Shown here: positions 45,916 through 53,960 of the stretch, one piece after another
How the letters are laid out: each line of letters starts with the position of its first letter
Position numbering within the stretch: position 1 is the first letter of the stretch
DNA from: Desulfovibrio sp. X2
Lineage (GTDB): Bacteria > Desulfobacterota > Desulfovibrionia > Desulfovibrionales > Desulfovibrionaceae
Length of the DNA stretch: 64,000 nucleotides
NCBI RefSeq assembly: GCF_000422205.1
Contig: NZ_ATHV01000044.1
Span: 1 to 64,000, forward strand
Direction of reading: 5' to 3'
Made by a program: the position numbers and the translations under genes
The notes under the pieces: model-generated
Seen by the model: only the letters and a program-made list of their open reading frames with translations
The model's database searches: none
What the model was told of the DNA's origin: nothing

Positions 45916-47076
45916 ATGGCAATTCCCTTCATCGATCTCAAGGCGCAATTCGCGCGACTGGAGCCCGCCATCCGCCGGCGCATGGACGCCGTGCTGGCCC
46001 ACGGGCAGTACATCATGGGACCCGAGGTCCGCGAGCTGGAAGAGAAGCTGGCCGCCTTCGCGGGCACCCGCTTCTGCCTCTCCTGCTCCTCGGGCACGGA
46101 CGCCCTGCTCCTGCCCCTGCTGGCCTGGGACATCAAGCCCGGCGACGCCGTGCTGACCACGGCCTTCACCTTCTACGCCACGGCCGAGGTCATCGCCCTG
46201 CTCGGCGCCACCCCGGTCTTCGTGGACATCGACCCCAAGACCTTCAACATGGACCCGGCCGGGCTCGAGCGCGCCGTCGAGGCCCTCGAGAAGAAGGACC
46301 CCTCCATCCATCCGCTGCCCGCGGGCTACGAGAAGCTCACCCCGCGCGCCGTGATCCCGGTGGACCTCTTCGGCCTTTGCGCCGACTACGCGGCCATCGC
46401 GGCCGTCGCCGAGAAGCACGGCCTGCTCGTGCTCGAGGACGGCGCCCAGGCCTTCGGCGGCTCCATCGAGGGACGCCGCGCCTGCTCCTACGGCCACGCC
46501 GGAGCCACCAGCTTCTTCCCGGCCAAGCCGCTCGGCGCCTACGGCGACGGCGGAGCCGTCTTCACCGACGACGAGGAACTCTACGCCAGGCTCGTCTCGC
46601 TGCGCGTGCACGGCCAGGGCACCGGCGACAACAAGTACGAGAACGTGGCCGTGGGCATCAACGGCCGCCTCGATTCGCTGCAGGCCGCGGTGCTCCTGCC
46701 CAAGCTCGAGGCCTTCCCCCTGGAGCTCGAGCTGCGCCAGGCCGCGGCCGAACGCTACACCGAGCTGCTCTCGGACGTGGTCCGGACCCCGCACGTGCCC
46801 GCCGGGTATTTCTCGGCCTGGGCCCAGTACACCCTGCGCACCGAGAAACGCGAGGCCGTCATCGCGCATCTTCGCGAGCAGGGCATCCCGACCATGGTCT
46901 ACTACCGCATCCCCATGCACCTGCAGCCCGTGTTCAACCACCTGGGCTACAAGACGGGCGACCTGCCCGTGTGCGAGGCCGCCTCGCACGACGTGGTCAG
47001 CCTGCCCATGCACCCCTACATCGAGGAGCCCGTCGTCCGCCAGATCGCGGACGCCGTGCGCGCCTCCCTGGCCTGA
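45916..47076 (+). CDS. DegT/DnrJ/EryC1-family PLP aminotransferase
   Basis: The 386-residue enzyme matches sugar aminotransferases of nucleotide-sugar pathways. It begins MAIPFIDLKAQFARL. It has the CSSGTDALLL phosphate-binding loop near residue 58, VLEDGAQAFGG with the ring-stacking Asp, and SFFPAKPLGAYGDGG where the Lys forms the Schiff base. These put an amino group on a keto sugar using glutamate as donor. GAGGAG stands before the ATG at 45916. It is followed after five bases by the RlmD-type methyltransferase gene. Confidence 0.92.
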   Translation: MAIPFIDLKAQFARLEPAIRRRMDAVLAHGQYIMGPEVRELEEKLAAFAGTRFCLSCSSGTDALLLPLLAWDIKPGDAVLTTAFTFYATAEVIALLGATPVFVDIDPKTFNMDPAGLERAVEALEKKDPSIHPLPAGYEKLTPRAVIPVDLFGLCADYAAIAAVAEKHGLLVLEDGAQAFGGSIEGRRACSYGHAGATSFFPAKPLGAYGDGGAVFTDDEELYARLVSLRVHGQGTGDNKYENVAVGINGRLDSLQAAVLLPKLEAFPLELELRQAAAERYTELLSDVVRTPHVPAGYFSAWAQYTLRTEKREAVIAHLREQGIPTMVYYRIPMHLQPVFNHLGYKTGDLPVCEAASHDVVSLPMHPYIEEPVVRQIADAVRASLA

Positions 47077-47081
47077 GTCCC

Positions 47082-48458
47082 GTGCCCGCCGCGCCCCTGG
47101 CCGCCGGACAGCGCATCGCCTGCGCGGTGGAGCGGCTGGCCTACGGCGGCAGGGGCGTGGCCCGGGTGGACGGCATGGCCGTCTTCCTGGACCACGCCCT
47201 GCCCGGCCAGAAGGTCGAGGCCGTCATCGAGCGGCTGAAGCCCCGCCACGCCGAGGCCCGCGTGGAACGCGTCCTCGCCCCCTCCGCGGACGAGGTCGCG
47301 CCCTTCTGCCCCCACTTTTCCGTCTGCGGCGGCTGCGACTTCCAGGATCTCGCCTACGAGGCCCAGCTGGCAGCGAAGAAATCCTTCGTCGCCGAGGCCC
47401 TGGCCCGCGTGGGCAACCTCGCCGACGCGCCGGTCCTCGACACCCTGGCCTCGCCGCGCGCGCAGGGCTTCCGCAACAAGATGGAGTTCGCCTTTTCCGG
47501 ACGCGGGGAAGAGCTGCACCTCGGCCTGCACCCGCGCGGAGAAGGCAAGGCCGTCTTCGACGTCGCCGAGTGCCGCCTCATGGACGGCGAGGTCGGCGCG
47601 TGGCTCGCCGCCGCGCGCGAGGCCGCCCGCGAGCTCTCCCGCAGCCACGGCCTCGCCGCCTTCGACCCCTCGAAGAACGCCGGATTCTGGCGCTTCCTCG
47701 TCCTGCGCCGAAACCTCGCCGGAGAGGTCATGGCCGTGGTCGTCACCTCGCCCCACGCAGAGGGCCTCGCGGCCGTGCGCGCCCTGGCCGACGCGCTGGG
47801 CAGCGCCTGCCCGGGCCTCGTCTCCGTGGTCCACGGCACTCGCCGCGCCCGCTCCCAGGTCGCCCAGAGCGAGCAGACAGCCGTGGCCTGGGGCCGGGCC
47901 CGCTTTTCCGAGACCTGCGGCGGCGTGGACTACGAATTCTCGCCCGAGGCCTTCTTCCAGACCAACACCCTGGCCGCCGAACGCCTCTTCGCCCAGGTCG
48001 CCTCCTTCGCCGCCCTCACCGGCGCCGAGACCCTCTTCGACTGCTGCTGCGGCATCGGCGCCATGGCCCTGGCGCTCGCCCCCTCGGCCAAGCAGGTCGT
48101 GGGCTTCGAGGTCTCGCGCGAGGCCGTGGGCGACGCGGGCGCGAACGCCAAGCGCCTGGGCTGCCGCAACTGCCGCTTCATCCCCGGCGACCTGGCCAAG
48201 ACCCTGCTCGCCCCCGGCCTGCCCCGGCCCGACGTGGTCGTCACCGACCCGCCCCGCGCGGGCCTGGACCAGGCCGTCACCACCCGGCTCATCGACCTCG
48301 CCCCGGATCGCATCGTGGCCGTCTCCTGCGACCCCGCCACCCTGGCCCGCGACCTCTCGCGCCTCTCCCTGGCCTACCGCGTGCAGGCCGTGCAGCCCGT
48401 GGACCTCTTCCCGCACTCGCACCACGTCGAGACCGTCGCCCTGCTCGTGCGGAGGTAG
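47082..48458 (+). CDS. rlmD: 23S rRNA (uracil-5-)-methyltransferase, RumA/RlmD family
   Basis: The 458-residue protein has an N-terminal TRAM-like domain (about 8-65). Cluster ligands lie at C76, C82 and C85 (CPHFSVCGGCDF) and near C164 (AECRLM). A Rossmann methyltransferase fold follows with DCCCGIGAMALAL, and the catalytic Cys near residue 416 lies in AVSCDPATLARDL. Together these mark SAM-dependent m5U methyltransferases of 23S rRNA; the exact position modified (U1939 or U747) is not certain. A GTG at 47082 gives the start. The ribosome site is weak, and coupling to the preceding gene is likely. Its 3' end faces copy C of the intergenic element. Confidence 0.88.
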   Translation: MPAAPLAAGQRIACAVERLAYGGRGVARVDGMAVFLDHALPGQKVEAVIERLKPRHAEARVERVLAPSADEVAPFCPHFSVCGGCDFQDLAYEAQLAAKKSFVAEALARVGNLADAPVLDTLASPRAQGFRNKMEFAFSGRGEELHLGLHPRGEGKAVFDVAECRLMDGEVGAWLAAAREAARELSRSHGLAAFDPSKNAGFWRFLVLRRNLAGEVMAVVVTSPHAEGLAAVRALADALGSACPGLVSVVHGTRRARSQVAQSEQTAVAWGRARFSETCGGVDYEFSPEAFFQTNTLAAERLFAQVASFAALTGAETLFDCCCGIGAMALALAPSAKQVVGFEVSREAVGDAGANAKRLGCRNCRFIPGDLAKTLLAPGLPRPDVVVTDPPRAGLDQAVTTRLIDLAPDRIVAVSCDPATLARDLSRLSLAYRVQAVQPVDLFPHSHHVETVALLVRR

Positions 48459-48459
48459 G

Positions 48460-48910
48460 AATGCCTCCGGCGGCCAGGGCGGGGGCTGCGCGCCCCCGCC
48501 CTGGACCCACCCCGCGCCAGGCTGAGCCTGGACCCCCTTCGCGCGCGGTACGGCTGACGGCCGGGCAGACGCCGCCTGGGCGTGAGAGGCCGCAAGACCG
48601 GGCACGGTTGCCGCCGTCCGTACTCATCGGAATCAGTTAAAACTTTTTTCTTTCCTCTCCTTTGCCAGGGGCCTTCAAAGGCGCTCGCTGTTCTTGCCGC
48701 AGGCAAAGGAGAGGACGGCGAAAAAAACGCTCCGGTTCTTCCTCCTCCACCCCACGGCGCGCGACAGTCCCGCCCCGACATCCCTTCACGCCCGGGCGGC
48801 CCGTGTTCGTGGTCCGGGCGTGCGGCGTGCGGAGCGGGTCAAGGGGTCACCCCTTGCGGGGAGGGTGCAGGGAGGGCGAGGAGCCCTCCCTGCCCGCCGG
48901 AGGCATTTTT
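48460..48910. repeat. Composite palindromic intergenic element, copy C (complete)
   Basis: It fills the gap between the convergent rlmD and hicA genes. The left edge has a 13-bp hairpin (48474-48486 with 48492-48504), followed by CCAGGCTGAGCCTGG (48517-48531) and GCCGCCTGGGCGTG. The core stem CCTCTCCTTTGCC (48654-48666) pairs with GGCAAAGGAGAGG (48702-48714). Its loop carries GCGCTCGCTGTTCT (48681-48694), the reverse complement of the loop in copies A and B. The right half holds the mirrored boxes and ends CCGCCGGAGGCATTTTT. Confidence 0.85.
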
Positions 48911-48916
48911 CTTTGC

Positions 48917-49141
48917 CTACAGGCAGGCGTCGAGCTCGGCGTAGGTGACGCCGGTCTCGTCGAGGATCTTGCGCAGCAGGCCGCGTCCGATCTGCTGTCC
49001 GGAGTGGGTGGGGACCACGGCGCCGCGGCCGTGCGCGTTGCGCAGGAAGACGTGGGAGCCTTTCTGGCGCAGGGGCTCGAAGCCCAGGCGCTCGAGGGCG
49101 CGCAGGAGTTCGGCCGAGGTCACGGCGCGGATGTGGCTCAT
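48917..49141 (-). CDS. hicA: HicA-type toxin (mRNA interferase)
   Basis: The 74-residue protein has the HicA dsRNA-binding-like fold with the catalytic His in RQKGSHVFLRN and the conserved VVPTHSGQQIGRGLLRKIL. It would cleave translated mRNAs when free of its antitoxin. The start overlaps the stop of the upstream hicB by four bases (ATGA), so translation is coupled. The order is antitoxin then toxin, the reverse of the classic hicAB order but common in bacteria. Confidence 0.88.
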   Translation of the reverse strand: MSHIRAVTSAELLRALERLGFEPLRQKGSHVFLRNAHGRGAVVPTHSGQQIGRGLLRKILDETGVTYAELDACL

Positions 49142-49431
49142 GGGGGACCGTCCGGCTTTGCAAGGGAGGGGGCCGCGGGGTCCATGGGATCCGGGGAATC
49201 CGGCGAATCCGGGGAATCGGGGCAGTCGGGGCAGACGCAGACGCCGTCCGGGGCGCAGGAGATCTCCCGGCCGTGGACCTCGAGGCACAGCGCGGCGGCC
49301 TCGCGCACGTTGGCGAGGAGCTCCTCGCGGGTCGTCCCCTGGGCGTGGCAGCCGGGCAGCTCGGGCACGCTGCCGATGAAGAGGCCGTCCTCGTCCTGCT
49401 CGATGATCACGCGGAAGGTGCGCATGCCCAT
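49138..49431 (-). CDS. hicB: HicB-type antitoxin with PDS-repeat tail instead of a DNA-binding domain
   Basis: The 97-residue protein has the degenerate RNase-H-like HicB fold in its first 55 residues (FRVIIEQDEDGLFIGSVPELPGCHAQG then TREELLANVREA). Full-length HicB normally adds a C-terminal HTH or ribbon-helix-helix domain that represses the operon. Here that part is replaced by a Cys/Asp/Pro/Ser tail (CVCPDCPDSPDSPDSPDP) encoded by a 9-bp tandem repeat. The ATG at 49431 is chosen; another at 49425 and a TTG at 49443 are possible. It should neutralise HicA, but autoregulation by the usual route is doubtful. Confidence 0.82.
   Translation of the reverse strand: MGMRTFRVIIEQDEDGLFIGSVPELPGCHAQGTTREELLANVREAAALCLEVHGREISCAPDGVCVCPDCPDSPDSPDSPDPMDPAAPSLAKPDGPP
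49188..49233. repeat. 9-bp tandem repeat inside hicB
   Basis: About five units of the type GAATCCGGG run through 49188-49233. In the leftward frame each unit encodes Pro-Asp-Ser or a near variant. Gain or loss of a unit keeps the frame, so length variants are tolerated. Confidence 0.7.
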
Positions 49432-49546
49432 GGTCGTAGCCAAGGGGGCGGGGGGAGGTCAATTATTCCTGCGCCGGGCGGCGCGCGGAATCGGCTCGCC
49501 GGGCGGCGGTCTTGTCGCGCCACCGGGACTCGGGTAGCATGGGAAG

Positions 49547-50209
49547 ATGAAGACCATAGACCTTTCCACCTGGCCCAGGCGCTCGCACTACGAGTTCTTC
49601 AGGCGGCACGCCGTGCCGCAGTTCACGATCTGCGCGGAGCTCGACGCGCGCGACTTCAAGGCGCGGCTCAAGGCCGCGGGCCTGCCGCTCTTCATGGGCC
49701 TCGCCTGGGCGGCCTGCACGGCGGCCAACTCGGTGCCGGAGCTGCGGGTGCGCATCCGGAAGACCGGGCAGGGCGAGGACGTGGTGGAGCACGAGCGCCT
49801 CGACCCCTCGGTGACCGTGCCGCTCTCGGGCGGGCGGTTCAACTTCTGCATCCTGGCGCACGCCGCGGCGCTGCCCGAGTTCGTGGCGCTGAACGCGCCG
49901 CGGCTGCGCGAGGCGGAGCAGGCGGACGGGCTCACGAACATCGCGGACGACCGCGACGACATGGTGTTCCTGTCGAGCCTGCCCTGGACGCGCTTCACGA
50001 GCCTCACCTTCCCGGTGCTCGGGCCCGACGACACGGTGCCGCGCGTGGCGTGGGGGCGGCTCACGCCCGAGAACGGGGCGCTCAAGCTGCCGGTCGCGGT
50101 CATGGGCCACCACGCGCTGGTGGACGGGCGGCACCTGGCGCGCCTGCTGGACGCCTTCCAGTCGGTGCTGGACTCGCCGCAGGACGCGCTCGGCGCAATG
50201 CTGGCGTAA
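49547..50209 (+). CDS. Chloramphenicol-acetyltransferase-like acyltransferase
   Basis: The 220-residue protein follows the CAT trimer family from its N-terminal RRSHYEFFRRHAVPQFTI-like segment to the catalytic HHALVDGRHLARLLDAF near residue 185, where the first or second His acts as base and the Asp is structural. Length is normal (about 215). In an environmental anaerobe this more likely acetylates an unknown hydroxyl compound than confers resistance; that is inference. It precedes the radical SAM activase gene by 15 bases on the same strand. Confidence 0.87.
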   Translation: MKTIDLSTWPRRSHYEFFRRHAVPQFTICAELDARDFKARLKAAGLPLFMGLAWAACTAANSVPELRVRIRKTGQGEDVVEHERLDPSVTVPLSGGRFNFCILAHAAALPEFVALNAPRLREAEQADGLTNIADDRDDMVFLSSLPWTRFTSLTFPVLGPDDTVPRVAWGRLTPENGALKLPVAVMGHHALVDGRHLARLLDAFQSVLDSPQDALGAMLA

Positions 50210-50224
50210 GGGGCGGGGGAGCGC

Positions 50225-51202
50225 ATGGCCGGGCGGTACGTCGAGCTCTTCGCCTCGGGCGAGCTGGCGCGCCGGGCCGAGGCGGCGCTCAGGCGGCTTT
50301 CCGCCTGTGATCTCTGCCCCCGGCGCTGCGGGGTGGACCGGACTGGGGGAGATGGGGCCGGAAGGCTCGGCTGGTGCCGCACCGGCCGGTACGCGCAGGT
50401 GGCCTCCTACGACCTTCATTTCGGAGAGGAGGCCGTGCTCGTGGGCGAGGGCGGCTCTGGCACGGTGTTCTTCGCGCAGTGCAGCCTGGACTGCGCGTTC
50501 TGCCAGAACTGGGAGATTTCGCAGGGGGACGGCGCATTTCCCGAGGCCGGGGCCGAGGAGCTGGCGCGCATGTTCTGCGAGCTGCAGGCGCGCGGCGCGG
50601 TGAATCTGAACCTGGTCACGCCCACGCACGTGGCCGCGCAGGTGCTGGAGGCGCTGGTCGCGGCCTGCGCCATGGGGCTCGACCTGCCCCTGGTCTGGAA
50701 CACGAGCGGCTACGAGGAGCTTTCCACGCTCAGGCTCCTGGACGGCGTGGTGGACGTGTACATGCCGGACGCTAAGTTCTGGGACAAGGCCCCTGCGACG
50801 CGCTTCTGCCGCGCGCCGGACTATCCGGACGCGGCGCGGGCCGCGATCCGCGAGATGCACCGCCAGGTGGGGGACCTGGCGCTGGACGATGCGGGGCTTG
50901 CCGTGTCCGGGCTGCTGGTGCGCCATCTGGTGATGCCCGGCGACCTCGCCGGGAGCGCGGCCTGGCTCGAGTTTCTCTCCCGGGAGATATCGCCCGACAC
51001 GTACGTGAACGTCATGGACCAGTACCGGCCCTGCGGCCAGGCGCACGCCTACAAGGAGCTCTGCCGCACGCCCGCGCCCGCCGAGGTCGCCGCTGCCAGA
51101 CGGGCGGCCAGGGGGCTCGGCCTGCGTCTGGACGAGGGGCACGAGCGGCCGGCCTTCGCGCTCATGCGGCGGCTGCTGCGCGAGGAGGGCGAAAAGGAGT
51201 AG
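50225..51202 (+). CDS. Radical SAM protein of the PflA-like family
   Basis: The 325-residue protein has an N-terminal Cys-rich patch (CDLCPRRCGVDR and LGWCRTGR) that may bind another metal site. The radical SAM motif C-x3-C-x2-C follows in QCSLDCAFCQNWEIS near residue 88. The layout and length match the uncharacterised PflA-like/AmmeMemoRadiSam-neighbour group of radical SAM proteins rather than true pyruvate-formate-lyase activase, and no glycyl-radical enzyme lies nearby. GGGGGAG precedes the ATG. It ends before a strong shared terminator. Confidence 0.87.
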   Translation: MAGRYVELFASGELARRAEAALRRLSACDLCPRRCGVDRTGGDGAGRLGWCRTGRYAQVASYDLHFGEEAVLVGEGGSGTVFFAQCSLDCAFCQNWEISQGDGAFPEAGAEELARMFCELQARGAVNLNLVTPTHVAAQVLEALVAACAMGLDLPLVWNTSGYEELSTLRLLDGVVDVYMPDAKFWDKAPATRFCRAPDYPDAARAAIREMHRQVGDLALDDAGLAVSGLLVRHLVMPGDLAGSAAWLEFLSREISPDTYVNVMDQYRPCGQAHAYKELCRTPAPAEVAAARRAARGLGLRLDEGHERPAFALMRRLLREEGEKE

Positions 51203-51240
51203 GGCGGGTCCATGTGGTGCGCGGCTGTTTCGGCCGCGCC

Positions 51241-51289
51241 AACGCGAAGGGGCGGGCGCACCGTGTGGTTGCGCCCGCCCCTTCGCGTT
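51241..51289. terminator. Perfect 20-bp hairpin terminator between convergent genes
   Basis: Arms at 51241-51260 and 51270-51289 pair at all 20 positions around a nine-base loop. It lies between the radical SAM gene and rnd and can end both transcripts; there is no long T-run. Confidence 0.75.
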
Positions 51290-51320
51290 GCCCGCCGTTT
51301 CCGGCGTATGGTGCAGAATG

Positions 51321-52439
51321 CTATTTCTTCAAGGCCTGCAGCAGCTTGTCGCCGATGGCCCCTTTGCGCCAGCCGGAGAGCTCGTCGGGCAGGGGATTTT
51401 CCTGGCCGCGCAGGACGTTCTCGGTCAGGTCGATGATGCTGCGCTTGCGGGCCACGAGTTCGGGCGGCAGGCCCAGGCTCTCCGCCGTCTCGGCCACGAT
51501 GGGGCGGAGCTTCTCCACCATGCGCCCGACCTTGCGCGGGTTGGGCGGCCTTTGCGGCGTCTCGGGCAGGGTCTCCTCCGGGGCCTTCATGGCCTCGCGC
51601 ACGATGCGCGTGAGCGTGCGGCCGTAGCGGCGCACGAAGGAGGGCTTGATCCCTTCCATGTCCGAGAGGTCGCGCATGGTCAGGGGCTTGTGCTTGACCA
51701 GGGCGCGCAGGGTTGCGTCCTGGGTGATGAACGAGCGCGGCAGGTCGCGGGTCATGGCCCGGCGCTCGCGCCAGGCGAAGAGGTCGCGCATCAGGCCCAG
51801 CTCGCGGCGGTCGTACTGCCACAGCCCGCCGAAGCGCAGGTAGTATTCCTCGGGCTCGTAGTCGCGCGTGGAGTCGCGGCGCATGCGCGTGAACTCCTCC
51901 TCGGCCCAGGAGAGGCGGCCGAGCTTGCGCAGCTGCTTGGAGAGCTCGCGCTGCATGGGCAGCAGGCAGGCCACGTCCATGGCCGCGTAGCGGATCTGGT
52001 TCTCGGACAGGGGGCGGCGCAGCCAGTCCGAGCGCGTCTCGGACTTGCCCATCTCGGCGCCGAAGAGCTCCTTGGAGAGCTGCTGGTAGCCGGACTGGAA
52101 GCCGTGGCCCAGGAACGAGGCCGCGATCTGGGTGTCGAAGATCGGCCCCGGCGGGTCTCCGGTGAGGTAGGAGAGGACCTCCAGGTCTTCGGAGCAGGAG
52201 TGCATGACCTTGAGCACGGAGCGGTCGGTGAGCACGGCGGCGAAGGGCGAGAGGTCCGAGAGGGCCAGGGGGTCGATGAGCCAGGTGCGGCGCTTGTCCG
52301 AGACCTGGATCAGGCCGAGCATGGGGAAATAGGTGCGCACGCGCACGAATTCGGTGTCCACGCCGATGGCCCCGGAGCGCTTGAAGCTGGCGCAGGCCTT
52401 GCGCAGCGTGGCGTCGTCGGCCACGTAGCGAGGCTTCAT
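51321..52439 (-). CDS. rnd: Ribonuclease D
   Basis: The 372-residue protein has the DEDDy 3'-5' exonuclease domain: IGVDTEFVR (motif I Asp/Glu), VMHSCSEDLEVL (motif II), FDTQIAASFLG and YAAMDVACL (motif III with Tyr-x3-Asp). An HRDC domain follows from about residue 210. It trims tRNA precursors and other structured RNA 3' ends. The ATG at 52439 (MKPRYVADD) is preferred as start; an ATG at 52493 and a GTG at 52532 would add 18 or 31 residues. It converges on the radical SAM gene. Confidence 0.9.
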   Translation of the reverse strand: MKPRYVADDATLRKACASFKRSGAIGVDTEFVRVRTYFPMLGLIQVSDKRRTWLIDPLALSDLSPFAAVLTDRSVLKVMHSCSEDLEVLSYLTGDPPGPIFDTQIAASFLGHGFQSGYQQLSKELFGAEMGKSETRSDWLRRPLSENQIRYAAMDVACLLPMQRELSKQLRKLGRLSWAEEEFTRMRRDSTRDYEPEEYYLRFGGLWQYDRRELGLMRDLFAWRERRAMTRDLPRSFITQDATLRALVKHKPLTMRDLSDMEGIKPSFVRRYGRTLTRIVREAMKAPEETLPETPQRPPNPRKVGRMVEKLRPIVAETAESLGLPPELVARKRSIIDLTENVLRGQENPLPDELSGWRKGAIGDKLLQALKK

Positions 52440-52659
52440 GTCGTCTTCAGAGACGGCGACCGGCGCGGCGACCAGGGGGCAGAAGCGGAGCATGGCCTTG
52501 CCGAAGACGCGGCATAGATCGAGAGTGTTCACGGGCGTGGCTATATACCAAAGACGCCCGGACCGCCAGCGTGGCGTCTTGACGGCGCCCGGACGAGGCT
52601 CTAGTCTGCTCGAATGGGAGAGGGGCCGAGGCCGGACGACGGCTCAAAAGGAGGCACGG

Positions 52660-53295
52660 ATGCGCGTTAGCAAGGCATATTTCTTGACTTTTTCCATCAT
52701 GGCGCTGCTCGGCGCGGCGCTCGTGTTCAGCGCAGCCGCCCTGCCCGGCACGGCCCGGGCCGCCGGACCGGCCATGGGGCAGACGGCCTGGTCCGGGGGC
52801 GATTTCGCCTCCGGGGTGGGCGGGGAGTGGTCGGTCAGCGAGACCCTTAAGGTGGGCAAGACGACCATCCTCGGCCCCTTCAACTACAGGAACGACAGCG
52901 TGCCGAGCGCCGCGACCCTGACGCTCGAGAACCTCACGCCCGGCAAGTACCGCCTGCGCTTCGACCTCTACCTGATCGGCAGCTGGGACAGCGCGGGCTC
53001 GGACAAGGCCGACACCTTCGACGTGCTTGACGGCGCGGACAGGACGCTCCTGCACATGACCGAGTTCCCCTGCCGCATCGAGGGCACGAACGAGTCCAAG
53101 CCCATCGGCAACGCGGGGCTGGTGCGCACCCCTCTGTCGCAGCGCGAACTCGGCTACTGGGTCGTCCCGGTGAGCCTGGACATCGAGCCCGGCTCCTTCG
53201 CGGACGGCAAGCTCAGGCTGCGCTTCGTGGGCCATCCCACGGCGAGGCGCGTGGAGTCCTGGGGGCTTGCGGACGTGCGCCTGGAGCCCCGCTAG
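52660..53295 (+). CDS. Exported protein of unknown function, beta-sandwich-like
   Basis: The 211-residue product has a signal peptide (LTFSIMALLGAALVFSAAAL, cleavage near ARA-AG). The mature domain alternates short strands (TLTLENLTPGKYRLRFDLYLIGSW, FDVLDGADRTLLHM, KLRLRFVGH) in the manner of a jelly-roll carbohydrate-binding or lectin-like fold. No catalytic motif is seen. AAAAGGAGG gives a very strong ribosome site, so it is probably abundant. It is divergent from rnd. I do not recognise a named family. Confidence 0.7.
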   Translation: MRVSKAYFLTFSIMALLGAALVFSAAALPGTARAAGPAMGQTAWSGGDFASGVGGEWSVSETLKVGKTTILGPFNYRNDSVPSAATLTLENLTPGKYRLRFDLYLIGSWDSAGSDKADTFDVLDGADRTLLHMTEFPCRIEGTNESKPIGNAGLVRTPLSQRELGYWVVPVSLDIEPGSFADGKLRLRFVGHPTARRVESWGLADVRLEPR

Positions 53296-53371
53296 GGGCG
53301 CGCTTGCCAGACGGGCGGCTGCGGGCTATAGAGCGGGAACTTTTTCACAACGCAAAACGCAGGAGGCGGTC

Positions 53372-53455
53372 ATGGACTTCTTCTGGTTCCTCTTCGGCCT
53401 GGTCAGCGTCATCGTCACGCTGCGCATCATCTCCACCACGTTCCAGAACGACTAG
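53372..53455 (+). CDS. 27-residue single-pass membrane peptide
   Basis: A perfect AGGAGG, six bases before ATG, opens a 27-codon frame: MDFFWFLFGLVSVIVTLRI then ISTTFQND. Residues 3-20 form one transmembrane helix rich in Phe and Trp with a short polar tail. It is too short for most gene finders. The strong ribosome site, membrane-protein composition, and placement right after the exported-protein gene and before a terminator support a real small protein. Its function is unknown; small helices of this kind often regulate larger membrane proteins. Confidence 0.65.
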   Translation: MDFFWFLFGLVSVIVTLRIISTTFQND

Positions 53456-53566
53456 TCCACGCCGCGGGCCGCCCCGGCGGTCCCGTTCCGGCCCTGTCAC
53501 GGCCCGGTCCCCAGGAATGCCTGCGGCCCGGGCCGTCTGCGTTTTTCGGCCGCGGGCCGGGCATCC

Positions 53567-53607
53567 GGCCGCTCTTCGCTTTGCTGCATTTGCGCAAAGC
53601 AGCGGCC
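53567..53607 (+). terminator. Terminator after the 27-residue peptide gene
   Basis: A two-part hairpin: GGCCGCT (53567-53573) with AGCGGCC (53601-53607), enclosing GCTTTGC with GCAAAGC. A T-run (CCTTTTTTG) begins about nine bases after the stem. Confidence 0.55.
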
Positions 53608-53639
53608 AAGACCTTCCTTTTTTGTAAACTTCACACTTT

Positions 53640-53667
53640 TTGGTAAAACAGATTTATTCTGGATAAT
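53640..53667 (+). promoter_or_regulatory. Promoter-like pair for a candidate small RNA
   Basis: TTGGTA (53640-53645), 16 bases, then GATAAT (53662-53667), in AT-rich DNA. The predicted start is near 53674. No protein gene follows for more than 400 bases. Confidence 0.45.
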
Positions 53668-53673
53668 TACCTA

Positions 53674-53960
53674 TGCCTCTGCCCGGCATGTGCGGGGTGA
53701 GCGCCTGTTCAATGGTATACAATTTTGTGCAAAATGGTCTGGAAAGGGAGGCGCCGGGCGCGTGCGACCGGAATGCGGCGTGGCCTGAAGATAATAAAAT
53801 GACAAGTCATGCAGACATGTTGCGAGGAAATAACGTGGCGTGTCCGACCTCTGGCACGCTCCCTGCTTTATTCCTCGCAAGTCCGGCAGACCCAAACACC
53901 TCCATCCTCTTAATCCCGCCTTCTCATCTCTCAAGGCCCCGTCCTGGGGCCTTTTCTCTT
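53674..53960 (+). ncRNA. Candidate small noncoding RNA
   Basis: The promoter-like pair at 53640-53667 and the terminator at 53933-53960 frame about 285 bases without a coding frame. The 3' half folds: TTGCGAGGAA (from 53820) pairs with TTCCTCGCAA (ending 53880), with GCGTG and CACGC forming an inner stem. It does not match 6S RNA, SRP RNA, tmRNA or RNase P by eye. The exact ends are inferred. Confidence 0.4.
53933..53960 (+). terminator. Rho-independent terminator of the candidate RNA
   Basis: AAGGCCCC (53933-53940) pairs with GGGGCCTT (53946-53953) around a five-base loop. It is followed by TTCTCTTTTCTTTC. It is a textbook intrinsic terminator on the + strand with no protein gene just upstream. 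Confidence 0.8.

Noticed and set aside
49547-50209. Calling the CAT-like gene an antibiotic resistance determinant
   Set aside because: The catalytic motif supports the fold, but many CAT-like proteins act on other substrates and there is no mobile context.
53820-53880. 6S RNA, SRP RNA or tmRNA at the hairpin
   Set aside because: None of the diagnostic motifs are visible (6S central bubble with long closing stem, SRP tetraloop and GGAAGG helix, tRNA-like tmRNA ends). It is left as an unnamed candidate RNA.
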